From positions 620,001 to 684,000 of the forward strand of contig NC_022576.1 of assembly GCF_000477435.1 (NCBI RefSeq): 64,000 nucleotides of DNA. Reading direction: 5' to 3'. A program made the position numbers and the translations under genes. How positions within the stretch are numbered: position 1 is the first letter of the stretch; each line of letters opens with the position of its first letter. Positions 18,749-28,572 of the stretch are shown here, one piece after another. The notes under the pieces are model-generated. The model was not told the origin of the DNA and made no database searches. It saw nothing but the letters and a program-made list of their open reading frames with translations. The stretch is from Candidatus Symbiobacter mobilis CR. Lineage in GTDB: Bacteria > Pseudomonadota > Gammaproteobacteria > Burkholderiales > Burkholderiaceae_C.

Positions 18749-18847
18749 TCTTTGGACTGCTTTGTACTGTCTGCGCGGGGTTGCCTAGCCGGGACAGTTT
18801 TGCGTACGTCCTTGCGTACGTCCTATTCTTTTTTTCTTTCTTGATCC

Positions 18848-20137
18848 ATGGAACGATTCCGAATCCTCGGCGGGGTTTCTCTGCACGGCACTGTGGGCGT
18901 TTCCGGCGCCAAGAATGCTGCCTTGCCCGAGATGTGCGCAGCCTTGCTGACTGATGCGCCCGTCACCCTGCGCAATGTCCCCTCCTTGCGGGATGTCGCA
19001 ACCCTTCACGCACTGCTGGGCCACATGGGGATGCGCATCGACCAGCCCGAGCGCGATGTCCTCGTGCTCGACGCCCAAGCGTTGCACACCCCCGAAGCCC
19101 CCTACGAGCGCGTCAAGACGATGCGTGCGTCGGTACTGGTGCTAGGCCCCCTGCTTGCACGCTGCGGGCAAGCCCGCGTCTCGCTGCCCGGTGGCTGCGC
19201 AATTGGCGCGCGCCCCGTGGATCAGCACCTCAAGGGGCTGGCGGCAATGGGTGCCGACATTGCCATCGAACACGGGGACATGGTGGCCCGGCTGGCCCCA
19301 GGCCGCACGCGGCTGCGCGGAGCGCGAATCAGCACCGACATGGTCACCGTCACCGGCACCGAAAACCTGCTCATGGCCGCAACGCTGGCCGAAGGCGAGA
19401 CGATCCTCGAAAACGCCGCCCGCGAACCTGAAGTCTGCGACCTGGCCGAGATGCTCCTGGCGATGGGCGCACGCATCGAAGGGCACGGCACCCCGCGCAT
19501 CCGCGTGGAAGGAGTAGAGCGCCTGCATGGCTGTTGCCACACCGTCGTTGCCGACCGCATCGAAGCAGGCACCTTGCTGTGTGCCGTCGCTGCGGCGGGG
19601 GGCGATGTGCTGGCGCAGGGTGGGCGCATCGAGCACCTCGAAGCCGTCGTCGAAAAGCTGCGCGATGCTGGCGTCGTCATCGCTGCGGTTCCGCAGGGCA
19701 TTCGCGTGCAATCAGCCGGGGCTGCGTCGCTGAAGGCGCAGAGCTTCCGCACCTCGGAATACCCCGGTTTCCCCACTGATATGCAGGCGCAGTGCATGGC
19801 GGTGGACTGCGTTGCCAAAGGCACGGCCAAGATCACCGAAACGATTTTTGAAAACCGCTTCATGCATGCCAACGAGCTGGTTCGCCTGGGGGCCAACATT
19901 CAGATCGACGGCAAGGTCGCGATGGTGGAAGGAGTGCCCGCCCTGTCGGGAGCGTGCGTCATGGCCACCGATTTGCGCGCTTCGGCCAGCTTGGTCATCG
20001 CCGCGCTCGTGGCCCAGGGGGAGACGTGGATCGACCGGATCTACCACCTGGACCGGGGCTACGACCATCTCGAAACCAAACTCGGCGCTCTGGGCGCCCG
20101 CATCGAACGGGTGGCTTCGTCCCGCACTGCATCATGA
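18848..20137 (+). CDS. murA: UDP-N-acetylglucosamine 1-carboxyvinyltransferase
   Basis: This 429-residue enzyme adds enolpyruvate from PEP to UDP-GlcNAc, the first committed step of peptidoglycan synthesis. The conserved [10 protein letters not shown] start, the catalytic Cys loop ([16 protein letters not shown], Cys ~117, the fosfomycin target), TEYPGF-like [13 protein letters not shown] and the C-terminal [13 protein letters not shown] are present. The stop overlaps the hisG start (ATGATG), the standard murA-hisG junction in this group, so murA heads the histidine genes. Confidence 0.97.
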   Translation: MERFRILGGVSLHGTVGVSGAKNAALPEMCAALLTDAPVTLRNVPSLRDVATLHALLGHMGMRIDQPERDVLVLDAQALHTPEAPYERVKTMRASVLVLGPLLARCGQARVSLPGGCAIGARPVDQHLKGLAAMGADIAIEHGDMVARLAPGRTRLRGARISTDMVTVTGTENLLMAATLAEGETILENAAREPEVCDLAEMLLAMGARIEGHGTPRIRVEGVERLHGCCHTVVADRIEAGTLLCAVAAAGGDVLAQGGRIEHLEAVVEKLRDAGVVIAAVPQGIRVQSAGAASLKAQSFRTSEYPGFPTDMQAQCMAVDCVAKGTAKITETIFENRFMHANELVRLGANIQIDGKVAMVEGVPALSGACVMATDLRASASLVIAALVAQGETWIDRIYHLDRGYDHLETKLGALGARIERVASSRTAS

Positions 20138-20790
20138 TGATTACCCTGGCGCTTTCCAAAGGACGCATCTTCGAGGAAACCTTGCCCCTGCTGCACGCGG
20201 CAGGCATCGAGGTGCTTGACGACCACGAACGCACGCGCAAGCTGATTTTGCAAACGTCCCACAGCGATGTGCGCCTGCTCGTCGTTCGCGCTGCGGACGT
20301 GCCCGTCTACGTGCGCCACGGCGGCGCCGACCTCGGCATCACGGGCAAGGACACGCTGCTCGAATACGGCAGCGCGGGCATGTACCACCCGCTCGATTTG
20401 CAGATTGCGCGTTGCCACATGGCTGTGGCCGTTCGCGAGGACTTCGACTACGCCAGCGCCGTGCAAATGGGTTCGCGGCTGCGGGTGGCGACGAAGTACC
20501 CGTCGATCACCCGCGAATTCTTTGCGAACAAAGGTGTACACGTCGATGTCATCAAGCTCTACGGCAGCATGGAGCTGGCGCCCCTTGTCGGCATGGCCGA
20601 TGCCATAGTCGACCTGGTTTCGACAGGCGGCACCCTGCGCGCCAACCACCTCGTCGAAGTCGAGCACATCCTCGACATCAGCTCGCACTTGGTCGTCAAC
20701 CAGGCATCCCTCAAACTCAAGCAAACCGCCCTGCGCCCGATCATGGACGCCTTTGCCCATGCGGTAGGTTCCCCGCAATCTTCCCGGTAA
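20134..20790 (+). CDS. hisG: ATP phosphoribosyltransferase, short form
   Basis: HisG condenses ATP and PRPP in the first step of histidine synthesis. The product has 218 residues, which is the short (HisG_S) type: it lacks the C-terminal regulatory domain and needs HisZ, which is not in this window. Motifs include [21 protein letters not shown], the PRPP loop region [15 protein letters not shown], and [10 protein letters not shown]. The start is ATG 20134, overlapping the murA stop, or ATG 20137 three bases later; both are in frame. hisD follows after 5 bp. Confidence 0.95.
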   Translation: MMITLALSKGRIFEETLPLLHAAGIEVLDDHERTRKLILQTSHSDVRLLVVRAADVPVYVRHGGADLGITGKDTLLEYGSAGMYHPLDLQIARCHMAVAVREDFDYASAVQMGSRLRVATKYPSITREFFANKGVHVDVIKLYGSMELAPLVGMADAIVDLVSTGGTLRANHLVEVEHILDISSHLVVNQASLKLKQTALRPIMDAFAHAVGSPQSSR

Positions 20791-20795
20791 CTGCC

Positions 20796-22115
20796 ATGTT
20801 CTGCACCCCTTTGCGCCTGTCCACTTTCACCGACAACTTTGCCGCCGCGCTGCAAGAGCGACTGCACTGGTCCCGCGCCCTGGATGCGGACATTGATGCA
20901 CGTGTCGCGCAGATCCTGGCCGATGTGCGCCAGCGTGGGGACGCCGCCGTCCTCGAATACACGGCGCGTTTCGATGCACTGCACGTCGACTCCATGGCGG
21001 GGCTGGTACTGGGTGCTGAGGACTTTGCGCAGGCTTTCCACCTGCTGCCCGAGGCCCAACGCAACGCCCTGCAATTCGCCGCACACCGGGTGCGCACGTA
21101 CCACGAAGCACAGCGCACAGCGTGCGGGGGGGACTGGAGTTACCACGACGAAGAAGGCACGCTGCTCGGCCAGAAAGTCACCCCGCTCGACCGGGTGGGT
21201 GTGTACGTCCCCGGCGGCAAGGCCGCGTACCCTTCGAGTGTGTTGATGAACGCGATTCCCGCACACGTCGCGGGGGTCGCGGAGATTGTCATGATGGTGC
21301 CGACCCCTGGTGGAGAGCGCAATCCGCTGGTGCTGGCCGCTGCGCACGTGGCGGGCGTGACGAAGGCGTTCACGGTCGGGGGCGCGCAGGCCGTGGCTGC
21401 GCTGGCTTTTGGCACGGCCTCCATCCCCAAAGTCGACAAAATCACCGGGCCGGGCAATGCCTACGTCGCCAGCGCAAAGAGACAGGTTTTCGGCATCGTC
21501 GGGATCGACATGATCGCCGGGCCTAGCGAAATCCTCGTGCTGGCAGATGGATCGACCCCGCCGGACTGGGTGGCGATGGATCTCTTCAGCCAGGCCGAGC
21601 ACGACGAGCTGGCGCAAAGCATCCTGCTCTGCCCGGACGTAGGCTACATCGACCTCGTTGCTTCGGCCATCGACCGCATGCTCCCGGACATGCCCCGGCG
21701 CGACATCATCGCCAAAAGCCTGACCGACCGGGGGGTGCTCATCCATACCCGAAGCATGGAGGAAGCCTGTGCCATCAGCAACACCATCGCCCCGGAACAC
21801 TTGGAAGTGAGCAGCCGCGACCCACACCGCTGGGAGCCTTTGCTACGCCATGCAGGGGCGATTTTTCTGGGCGCCTACACCAGCGAAAGTCTTGGCGACT
21901 ACTGCGCAGGCCCGAATCACGTTTTGCCGACGAGCACGACGGCCCGGTTCAGCTCTCCATTGGGTGTCTACGACTTTCAGAAACGCAGCAGCCTCATCGA
22001 AGTCAGCGCCCAAGGCGCCCGCACCCTGGGCCACGTAGCCTACATCCTCGCCCAGGGCGAGGGCCTCGAAGCCCACGCACGCTCCGCGCAAATGCGGTGC
22101 CATGCGTTGGAGTGA
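20796..22115 (+). CDS. hisD: Histidinol dehydrogenase
   Basis: This 439-residue enzyme catalyses the last two oxidations of histidine synthesis (histidinol to histidine) using NAD+ and zinc. Typical motifs are [41 protein letters not shown], the catalytic/zinc region [12 protein letters not shown] and [20 protein letters not shown]. The ATG at 20796 fits the usual length; the longer upstream frame overlaps hisG and is a shadow. In related genomes hisC and hisB usually follow, but here the accessory region begins 30 bp downstream. Confidence 0.97.
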   Translation: MFCTPLRLSTFTDNFAAALQERLHWSRALDADIDARVAQILADVRQRGDAAVLEYTARFDALHVDSMAGLVLGAEDFAQAFHLLPEAQRNALQFAAHRVRTYHEAQRTACGGDWSYHDEEGTLLGQKVTPLDRVGVYVPGGKAAYPSSVLMNAIPAHVAGVAEIVMMVPTPGGERNPLVLAAAHVAGVTKAFTVGGAQAVAALAFGTASIPKVDKITGPGNAYVASAKRQVFGIVGIDMIAGPSEILVLADGSTPPDWVAMDLFSQAEHDELAQSILLCPDVGYIDLVASAIDRMLPDMPRRDIIAKSLTDRGVLIHTRSMEEACAISNTIAPEHLEVSSRDPHRWEPLLRHAGAIFLGAYTSESLGDYCAGPNHVLPTSTTARFSSPLGVYDFQKRSSLIEVSAQGARTLGHVAYILAQGEGLEAHARSAQMRCHALE

Positions 22116-22145
22116 GGGTGTCAACGCGAGAAAAGCGAGGAAATA

Positions 22146-22346
22146 ATGAATCAAGTAGAAATCATCGAACAAAATATTGCCAAATTGGATGAGGCTTCTT
22201 TTGCAGAGTTGCGAAATTGGTTCATCGAATTCGATCACGCCCGATGGGAGAAAAAAATTGAGGCGGATTCGAATGCAGGAAAACTGGATTTTTTGATCCA
22301 TGCAGCGATTGGGGAACACCAGGCAGGAAAAACGAGGGAACTTTGA
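22146..22346 (+). CDS. Small antitoxin-like protein
   Basis: This 66-residue acidic, helical protein (IAKLDEASFAELRNWFIEFDHARWEKKIEADS) resembles antitoxin or addiction-module components encoded before RelE/ParE-like toxins. It has an ATG preceded by a good purine-rich site (GAGGAAAT). The stop codon overlaps the TTG start of the next gene, supporting coupled translation. No DNA-binding domain is obvious. The base composition is clearly more A+T-rich than hisD just upstream, consistent with acquisition. Confidence 0.7.
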   Translation: MNQVEIIEQNIAKLDEASFAELRNWFIEFDHARWEKKIEADSNAGKLDFLIHAAIGEHQAGKTREL

Positions 22347-22597
22347 TTCACAAAACATCCACGAGTTTTTGGGCATATTACGAGAATCTTCCGCTGGAGA
22401 TTCGCTCTCTTGCTGACAAAAATTTCAGTTTGCTGAAATCGGATATTTCTCATCCTTCATTACAGTTCAAGAAATGCGGTACTGTGTATTCGGTTCGCGT
22501 TGGTTCACACTATCGGGCATTGGCCACCACAATTCAAGAGGGATTCCTCTGGTTTTGGATAGGAACCCATGCAGAATATGACAAATTGCTTTCGTAA
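22343..22597 (+). CDS. RelE/ParE-type toxin-like protein
   Basis: This 84-residue protein starts with TTG within the antitoxin stop region. It has the RelE/ParE-like pattern: an N-terminal helix region (FWAYYENLPLEIRSLADKNFSLL), then beta strands SLQFKKCGTVYSVRVGSHYRALA and FLWFWIGTHAEYDKLL. The RVGSHYRAL strand with Arg and the C-terminal GTHAEYDK are typical of cytoplasmic RelE-like mRNA interferases. Together with the upstream gene it forms a probable type II toxin-antitoxin pair inserted right after hisD. Confidence 0.75.
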   Translation: MIHKTSTSFWAYYENLPLEIRSLADKNFSLLKSDISHPSLQFKKCGTVYSVRVGSHYRALATTIQEGFLWFWIGTHAEYDKLLS

Positions 22598-22769
22598 AAG
22601 ATGTATCTTCTCCATCATTTCCGATTTCAAAAGTGATTGCGACGCTGAGTACCTGCCCCAGCGGAATGCCCTATGCGCACATTCGGTCCGCCCCTGTGGG
22701 AAGGAGTGCATCCCGGCTCGTGAGTAACCCTCCCGCAACAGATCGCAAAACCCAAGGAGCACACCCATC

Positions 22770-23456
22770 ATGCCAAACCAACGCATCATCGTCCTGACCG
22801 GCGCAACCCGTGGCCTGGGCCGCGCCTTGCTGACCGAACTGGTTGCAGCCGGGCATACCGTGGCGGGCTGTGGGCGCAATGCACGGGACATCGAAACCCT
22901 GCGCGCCACGTACCCTGCGCCACACTCTTTCGCCACCGTCGATGTGCGCAACGATGACGAAGTGGCGGCGTGGGCGGTGGAGGTCTTGCAATCGGTCGGC
23001 GTGCCGGATTTGTTGGTCAACAACGCGGCATTGATGAATACGCCCGCGCCGTTGTGGAAAGTCCCCGCGAGCGAGTTCGATACGCTGATGGCCGTCAACG
23101 TTTGCGGCGTAGCCACAGTCATTCGCCATGTCGTCCCGGCGATGGTGCAGAACCGGCGCGGTGTGATCGTGAACCTGAGTTCCGGTTGGGGCCGCAGTGT
23201 GTCCTCCAACGTAGCGCCGTATTGCGCAAGCAAATGGGCTATCGAAGGGTTAACCAAGGCATTGGCCGAAGAATTGCCCGCCGGCATGGCCGCAGTGCCG
23301 CTCAATCCCGGGATCATCGATACGGATATGTTGCGGCAATCCTTTGGTGCAGCGGCTTCCGGCTACGAATCCCCAGAACATTGGGCGCACCGTGCAGCGA
23401 CATTCATTCTTTCTTTGGGGCCCAAGGATTCGGGTAAATCTTTGAGTGTGTCGTGA
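22770..23456 (+). CDS. Short-chain dehydrogenase/reductase
   Basis: This 228-residue classical SDR has the nucleotide motif TGATRGLG, the LLVNNAAL motif, a catalytic Ser in IVNLSSGWG and the active-site YCASK. It is an NAD(P)-dependent oxidoreductase of unknown substrate. A Shine-Dalgarno-like AAGGAG lies upstream at 22756-22761. It sits between a toxin-antitoxin pair and hipBA and is not obviously in an operon; the 172 bp before it contain no other gene. Confidence 0.88.
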   Translation: MPNQRIIVLTGATRGLGRALLTELVAAGHTVAGCGRNARDIETLRATYPAPHSFATVDVRNDDEVAAWAVEVLQSVGVPDLLVNNAALMNTPAPLWKVPASEFDTLMAVNVCGVATVIRHVVPAMVQNRRGVIVNLSSGWGRSVSSNVAPYCASKWAIEGLTKALAEELPAGMAAVPLNPGIIDTDMLRQSFGAAASGYESPEHWAHRAATFILSLGPKDSGKSLSVS

Positions 23457-23460
23457 AAGG

Positions 23461-23601
23461 GTGGTTGCGGGGGCATGGCGGGTACAGCCGGTTACGCCGC
23501 CCTACCGCATCCTGCGTGACGAGGCCGATCTGGATGCCGGGCTGGCCGAAGTGCGCACGGCCGTTATCCAGAAACTGGCAAACGGCCCAGTTCAGTTGTG
23601 A
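23461..23601 (+). pseudogene. Small 3' gene remnant, family unknown
   Basis: A 46-codon frame opens at a GTG five bases after the SDR stop and reads PYRILRDEADLDAGLAEV..., ending in a TGA. It has the composition of real coding sequence in this genome but no domain that can be named, and it has no start site of its own. It is most likely the last part of a gene whose 5' end was lost. This is an inference only. Confidence 0.3.
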
Positions 23602-23676
23602 TATAAAGGCATAACTATTCCGGTTGATAAAATATAAACCAACTAACAGGCACATAGTTACCAGTTATTAAACATC
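23602..23676 (+). promoter_or_regulatory. Probable hipBA promoter/operator region
   Basis: This is a short A+T-rich intergenic region in a G+C-rich genome with nested inverted repeats: AACTAT (23613-23618) with ATAGTT (23654-23659), and inside them GGTT (23622-23625) with AACC (23637-23640). HipB proteins bind such palindromes before their own gene, so this is the likely autoregulatory operator. No Shine-Dalgarno sequence is clear before the hipB ATG. Confidence 0.4.
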
Positions 23677-23997
23677 ATGGCGACACTCGCTTTTTCAGCG
23701 CCAAACGAACTTCAGGAACTCTTGGGAACGCGCCTGAAGCGTTTGCGCTTGAGCCGCAACCTGGATCAGCGCACGACGGCGGAAAAGGCAGGTATCTCGG
23801 AAAAGGCGTTGCGCAACCTTGAATCCGGCCGAGGCTCGACCGTGGAAACCCTGCTGCGCGTCCTCAAGGCGCTGGATCACCTGCAAGGTCTGGACATGCT
23901 CGCCCCCGAGGCCAGCGTCAATCCGCTCGAATTGTTACGGCAGCCCAAGCCGCCGCAACGTGTGCGCCGTCCGCGCAAACAGAATTCGGTAGGCTAA
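23677..23997 (+). CDS. hipB: HipB-like HTH antitoxin
   Basis: This 106-residue protein has an XRE-type helix-turn-helix (RLKRLRLSRNLDQRTTAEKA, GISEKALRNLESGRGST) and a C-terminal basic Pro-rich tail. It lies six bases before hipA, so the two form an operon. HipB binds its operator and neutralises the HipA kinase. The helix-turn-helix is clear; the HipB name rests mainly on the neighbour. Confidence 0.85.
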   Translation: MATLAFSAPNELQELLGTRLKRLRLSRNLDQRTTAEKAGISEKALRNLESGRGSTVETLLRVLKALDHLQGLDMLAPEASVNPLELLRQPKPPQRVRRPRKQNSVG

Positions 23998-24003
23998 GCC
24001 CTC

Positions 24004-25296
24004 ATGGACACACCCGTCATTGAAGTTCGCATCTGGGGCGAGCGCGTCGGCGCGGTGGCACCCGATCCTCGCCTGGGCTGCTATGTCTTTGCCTACGACC
24101 CGGCTTGGCGGCGCAACGGCATCCCACTGGCCCCGCTGACCATGCCACTCGACGACCTGCGACCCAGCTTCGCCTTTCCCGAGTTGTCCGAACCAAGCTA
24201 CAAACGCCTGCCCGGCCTGCTGGCCGATGCCCTGCCCGACGACTTCGGCAATGCCCTGATCGATGCCTGGATGAGCGCCAAGGGTGTCGAAAAACGCGCC
24301 ATTACCACGCTCGACCGCCTGGCCTACATGGGCAAGCGTGGTATGGGCGCGCTGGAGTTCAAGCCTGCACGCGGCTCCCACCGCGAGAGCGCCGAACCGC
24401 TGGAGATGAAAAACCTGGTGGAAGCCGCGCGCAAGGTAGTGCATAGCGACTTATCCGGCGATGTCCAGGCACAGGCCGCACTCGCCAACATCATCCGCGT
24501 CGGCACCAGCGCCGGTGGCGCTCGCGCCAAGGCTGTTGTCACCTGGAACCCGCAGACGAATCAAATCCGCAGCGGCCAATTCGACGCCGCGCCGGGTTTC
24601 GAACACTGGCTGCTCAAGTTCGACGGCGTCGGCAAGGATGCCGAACTGGGCGGCAGTGCCGACTACGGTCGCATCGAATACGCCTACTACCGGATGGCCG
24701 AGGCGTCAGGCATTCGCATGTCCCCCTGCCGCTTGCTGATCGAGGGCGGTCGCGCCCATTTCATGACGCGCCGTTTCGACCGTGATGTTGCCAACAGCCA
24801 GACGATCAAGCACCACGTGCAAACGCTCTGCGCCATGAGCCACCTCGACTACAAGCAACGTGCTACGCACGCCTATGCCCAGCTTTTCATGGCCATCGCG
24901 CAACTCCAGTTGGGCGACGAGGCCAACGGCCAAGCATTTCGCCGCATGGCCTTCAATGTCATGGCGAAGAACTGCGACGACCACACCAAAAACTTCGCTT
25001 TCCGCCTGAAGCAGGGTGACTCCTGGGAACTGGCGCCGGCCTACGACGTTACCCACGCCTACAACCCCAAGGGTGCATGGACGTATCAACACCTCCTGAG
25101 TGTCAACGGCAAGTTCAGCGGCATCACCCGCGCCGATCTGTTGGCCGAGGCCGACCGCTTTGGCGTCCGCCGCCCACAGGATGCGCTCAAGGATGTCCGC
25201 GCCGCCCTCGACCACTGGCCCGAATTTGCCAAGCAGGCCGGGCTGGGTGAGAAAGCCATTCAAGCGGTTCGCGACGATTTCCAAGTGCCGCCATGA
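24004..25296 (+). CDS. hipA: HipA-like serine/threonine kinase toxin
   Basis: This 430-residue protein matches the HipA plan: an N-terminal subdomain (LPDDFGNALIDAW), then a kinase fold with VGTSAGGARAKAVV as the P-loop-like region, HFMTRRFDRD, the catalytic NCDDHTKNFAF (~323-333) and the metal-binding LAPAYDVTH (~341-349). HipA proteins phosphorylate glutamyl-tRNA synthetase or related targets and induce dormancy. All key residues are visible, so it should be active. It follows hipB by 6 bp and overlaps the next, decayed antitoxin gene by 4 bp (ATGA). Confidence 0.92.
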   Translation: MDTPVIEVRIWGERVGAVAPDPRLGCYVFAYDPAWRRNGIPLAPLTMPLDDLRPSFAFPELSEPSYKRLPGLLADALPDDFGNALIDAWMSAKGVEKRAITTLDRLAYMGKRGMGALEFKPARGSHRESAEPLEMKNLVEAARKVVHSDLSGDVQAQAALANIIRVGTSAGGARAKAVVTWNPQTNQIRSGQFDAAPGFEHWLLKFDGVGKDAELGGSADYGRIEYAYYRMAEASGIRMSPCRLLIEGGRAHFMTRRFDRDVANSQTIKHHVQTLCAMSHLDYKQRATHAYAQLFMAIAQLQLGDEANGQAFRRMAFNVMAKNCDDHTKNFAFRLKQGDSWELAPAYDVTHAYNPKGAWTYQHLLSVNGKFSGITRADLLAEADRFGVRRPQDALKDVRAALDHWPEFAKQAGLGEKAIQAVRDDFQVPP

Positions 25297-25577
25297 CACA
25301 AACACGCGACGAACCATATGACAGAACCTTACTATCGCTGCTGACCGACCGAAAGGAAGCTGCTGCCTATCTTGATGCGGTCATTGAGCAGGAAGACTCC
25401 GCTGCGTTTCAGGTCGCACTGCGTCATGTGGCCAATGCTCAGGCGCAGCAAGGTGATCTGGATGCAAAAGACTGACTTGATGCGTTGTCAGAAACAGATA
25501 CCCCAACGCTGTTATCAATTTTCAAAGTACTGCACGCCGTGGGTTTGCGACTCACCGTAACGTCGGCGCATTCATAC
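25293..25577 (+). pseudogene. HigA-like antitoxin gene broken by an in-frame stop
   Basis: The first 60 residues (SLLTDRKEAAAYLDAVIEQ, then FQVALRHVANAQ) match the N-terminus of HigA/addiction-module antidotes. An in-frame TGA at 25473-25475 then interrupts the gene. The same frame continues with LDALSETDTPTLLSIFKVLHAVGLRLTV, which is the family's C-terminus. The helix-turn-helix core between them also looks shortened. No HigB toxin is adjacent. The start overlaps the hipA stop by ATGA. The most likely history is a once complete antitoxin that lost function by point mutation and a small deletion. Confidence 0.65.
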
Positions 25578-25697
25578 ATGCCATCGCCACGTCCCCGATT
25601 CGGTCGCCACGATCCCATTTTGCAAGAGCTATGGGCGGTCAAAGCCGCTATGAATGCCGAAGCGGGTTACAACATCGGCACATTTTTCGATTTGTAA
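25578..25697 (+). CDS. Short protein, toxin-antitoxin-associated type
   Basis: This 39-residue frame with its own ATG reads HDPILQELWAVKAAMNAEAGYNIGTFFDL. The pattern resembles the small proteins, usually 60-90 residues, that often precede PIN or RelE-type toxins. It stops early for that family, so it may be a remnant. It is in the same frame as the broken HigA-like gene, with no stop between them. Expression is uncertain. Confidence 0.4.
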   Translation: MPSPRPRFGRHDPILQELWAVKAAMNAEAGYNIGTFFDL

Positions 25698-25725
25698 CAT
25701 CTTCCTTGATGAGACAGGGGACACC

Positions 25726-27357
25726 GTGTTCAAGATAAGCATTTCTCACAGTCTGACCTCTGATGCCCGGGTTGCTGCATCTGCAATGGTCGCCAAAGTG
25801 CTGCGTGAGCTGGGTGTCTGCCCTCCCAATGCGGCCTTGTTGTTTTCCACTTTTGGCAATGATCACGCCACCTTGCTGCAAGAACTCACACAATTGCTGC
25901 CTGGCTGCCCCATTGTGGGGGGCAGTTCCAACGGGGAAGTCTCACGCGAGCAAGGCTATCGGGTGGGTTCATCTTTGCTGATTGTGTTTGCCAGCGACAC
26001 CATCACTTTTCGTGCCGGTGTATTGCGCAATTTGACGTTTGATAACGAAGCCTTTAACCTGGAAACCGCCATGCAGCAATGGCAGCAGCAGGGTATTGAG
26101 ATCAGGTTTGACAAAGGCTACTCACCCATGCCCGCGTTGGGTTTGCTGTTTCCTGACGGTTTGGGGTTGGATGGGGGGTCAATAGTCCGGTTGTTCTCGG
26201 ACACTTTTCCAACCACCCACTTTTTTGGAGGGGCCAGCGCCGAGAACTTTACGCTCACTCAAACCAAGCAGTTTTTCAACCACGAAGTGCTGCACAACGC
26301 CGTGCCCTATCTTCTGTTTTATGGCCCCTTACGACACCACTGGGCGATAACTGAGGGGTTGGACTCGGGTTGGCGTGCGGTGGGTAAGCGCCTTGATGCG
26401 CAGTGCGACGGCAAATACATCCACACCCTTGCGCAAAAACCTGCCGTTGACTACTTGGCTTCGCGCTACCGCCTCCAGGGGGGGCAATTGTCTGTCTGTC
26501 ACCCCTTTGTGATTTACCCAGACCGCGGCAGCGACGTGCATTATTTTCGGGATGTCATTGGCTATTGCGAGGCCACGGGCAGACTGGAATCCATCAACCT
26601 CTTGCCAACGGATTGCCAGATTCAGCTCACCCAGCCCGATCCCGCCACCATTTTGGCTGTATCGCGAAAAAACATTCACCAGGCACTAGCGCACTACCCA
26701 AGTACAGATACGCCAACGGCAGCGCTCTGGTTTTCTTGCGTGAGTCGCGCTTTGGTGCTGGCGAACGATGCGGCTAACGAGTTTGCAACCGCAACAGAGG
26801 CAATAGCATCCGATTTACCGGTGGCCGGTTTTTATACCTACGGCGAAATAGCCCCCGCACGCACGACGGGTCACAACACCTACCACAGCTCCACACTGGT
26901 CACACTGCTTTTGGGCGAAGAGCCTCTGACCAGCACCGGTATTTTTGGTCAGCACCATCAATTTTCAGCAGACAACCTGGCACAAGATAACAAAGCGCTC
27001 ACGCAGGCGCTGGAAAACACCAGGGCTGAAATACAACGCCTGCAAGACGAACTAGCACAGTGCCGATTACTTAATCGCGTGGCATCGCACAGTCGAACCG
27101 AAGAGATGATGAAAAACCGCGCCTTGGCGCTACAGTTGGTGTGCAGCCTACTAGATACCCGGTTTGCCGACTTCAAACGTCTGGCCATGAAAGGCGACCC
27201 GCCCAAACTCAACAAACTGGGGTTGGCTCGATTGGTCAATGACTTGCATCAGCAACAGTATGGCAAGCCCTTTCCAGTGATGCTCAAGCAACTGGCCAAC
27301 CTGTTGACGGATCAGATTGACGTTCCCTGTCATGGCCGTCCCAGCCATCCCGAATGA
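25726..27357 (+). CDS. FIST-domain sensor protein
   Basis: This 543-residue protein starts at a GTG preceded by an AGGGGA site. Residues ~1-200 look like a FIST_N domain (CPIVGGSSNGEVS, ALGLLFPDGLG, FFGGASAENFTL) and ~210-380 like FIST_C (PVAGFYTYGEIAP near the end). A coiled coil follows (ALTQALENTRAEIQRLQDEL, ~425-445), then a helical tail. FIST domains are thought to sense small ligands and are usually joined to signalling outputs such as GGDEF or histidine kinase modules; here the output is only a coiled coil and an unnamed tail. The tail recurs in degraded form at 28231-28362. Confidence 0.85.
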   Translation: MFKISISHSLTSDARVAASAMVAKVLRELGVCPPNAALLFSTFGNDHATLLQELTQLLPGCPIVGGSSNGEVSREQGYRVGSSLLIVFASDTITFRAGVLRNLTFDNEAFNLETAMQQWQQQGIEIRFDKGYSPMPALGLLFPDGLGLDGGSIVRLFSDTFPTTHFFGGASAENFTLTQTKQFFNHEVLHNAVPYLLFYGPLRHHWAITEGLDSGWRAVGKRLDAQCDGKYIHTLAQKPAVDYLASRYRLQGGQLSVCHPFVIYPDRGSDVHYFRDVIGYCEATGRLESINLLPTDCQIQLTQPDPATILAVSRKNIHQALAHYPSTDTPTAALWFSCVSRALVLANDAANEFATATEAIASDLPVAGFYTYGEIAPARTTGHNTYHSSTLVTLLLGEEPLTSTGIFGQHHQFSADNLAQDNKALTQALENTRAEIQRLQDELAQCRLLNRVASHSRTEEMMKNRALALQLVCSLLDTRFADFKRLAMKGDPPKLNKLGLARLVNDLHQQQYGKPFPVMLKQLANLLTDQIDVPCHGRPSHPE

Positions 27358-27412
27358 TGCAATACCCCCACTGTGGAAGCGTCGTTTTATGGTTTTTGAG
27401 TTCTTTCACGTT

Positions 27413-28095
27413 AATCCAACTGTTGCCAATTCACACCCGACCTGTCGCGCATGGTGGCATCCGAGGCCCTGTTATCCACCTTTGATGTAAACACCATTCC
27501 CGTAGAAGCCCTGATGTTTCATGCAGGTTATTTGACCATTGACAGCGTTGGTCAAATACCTGGGCGGCTGACATTAACGCTGAAATACCCCAACCTGGAA
27601 GTGCAGGCCAGTTTGAACAACTGCCTTTTGCACAGCCTGACGGGCAGCTTGAGCGTGCCGGAGTCCCATCAGGATCGCCTGTATGACCTGCTCAAAACCC
27701 AAGACTTTGCCGGCCTCAAAAACCTGTTTCACGCTTTCTATGCCAGCATTGCCAACGACTGGTATCGCAAAAACGAACTCAGTGGCTACGAGGGCTATTA
27801 CGTCAGCATTTTCTACAGCTACTTTGCTGCACTTGGCTTGCACATTCAACTCGAAGACCCCACCAACTTTGGCTGCATTGACATGACCGTTCTGTTCCAT
27901 GGCCAGGTGTTTTTGTTGGAGTTCAAGGTGGTCAAGGGCAGATCGCACGGGGGCGCACTGAAGCAAATCAAGGAACGCAACTATGCGCAAAAATACCAGC
28001 ATCGGGGTGAGCCGATTCATCTGATCGGTGTGGAGTTCAGCAAAACCACCCGAAACATTGTGAGGTTTGAGGTTGAAACGATGCAGGTTTTGTAG
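27413..28095 (+). pseudogene. 5'-truncated copy of AAA-ATPase/PD-(D/E)XK gene
   Basis: From the first in-frame ATG at 27451 the product would have 214 residues, nearly identical to the C-terminal 40% of the complete gene at 34450-36003, including the nuclease-like region (NFGCIDMTVLFHGQVFLLEFKVV). Weaker but clear similarity begins near 27413. The ATPase part is missing. It could still produce a nuclease domain alone, but no ribosome-binding site is evident. Similarity to the full copy ends exactly at the stop codon. Confidence 0.8.
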
Positions 28096-28572
28096 CTGCT
28101 AACGCATACCAGATAAGCTTATCGCCGATTGCATCGACAAACAAATTTCGATTGAAAACCCAAACCCCGCCCTGCAGGGCAGGGGGAGCCGACCCCGGCC
28201 TGAAGGCTTGTCGCTAATTTTTGGCTGCCACAAAAGGCAATCCGCCCACGCTCAACAAACTGGGACTGGCGCGACGGGTCAATGACTTGCGTTAGCAACA
28301 CAGTATGGCCAGCTTTTTCCACGGATGCTCAAGCCACTGACCGACATCATGACAGACAAAGATGACTCTAACTTATTGTTTTGATTGAAGTTTTTACTTT
28401 GTTTTGGTTACATCATCGCCGGTAAAAAATAATGCGGTCATTTTTCACACTGGGTCCAAAACGGGTTCAATCTGACCTCTACACCCACCAAGGCCATGAG
28501 TGAAAGCCAACACCAGGCTGAGGAGGGTACGAACCAGGTCGTTGGCGGTTTTTCATCTTCAAGGAGTTTGTG
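28096..28572. other. Non-coding stretch with hairpin and FIST-gene remnant
   Basis: No gene is supported here. It holds a perfect 12-base palindrome GCCCTGCAGGGC (28169-28180) flanked by CCCC and GGGG, similar to the hairpins at ends of IS200/IS605-like elements or REP sequences. It also holds a degraded copy of the 3' end of the FIST gene at 28231-28362. The rest is A+T-rich. Confidence 0.6.
28231..28362 (+). pseudogene. Degraded second copy of the FIST gene 3' end
   Basis: The nucleotide text parallels 27188-27320: the segment encoding PPKLNKLGLARLVNDL in the FIST gene appears here as PPTLNKLGLARRVNDL, followed by a TAG and frame changes. It is a decayed duplicate, either of this gene or of a lost relative. 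Confidence 0.7.
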
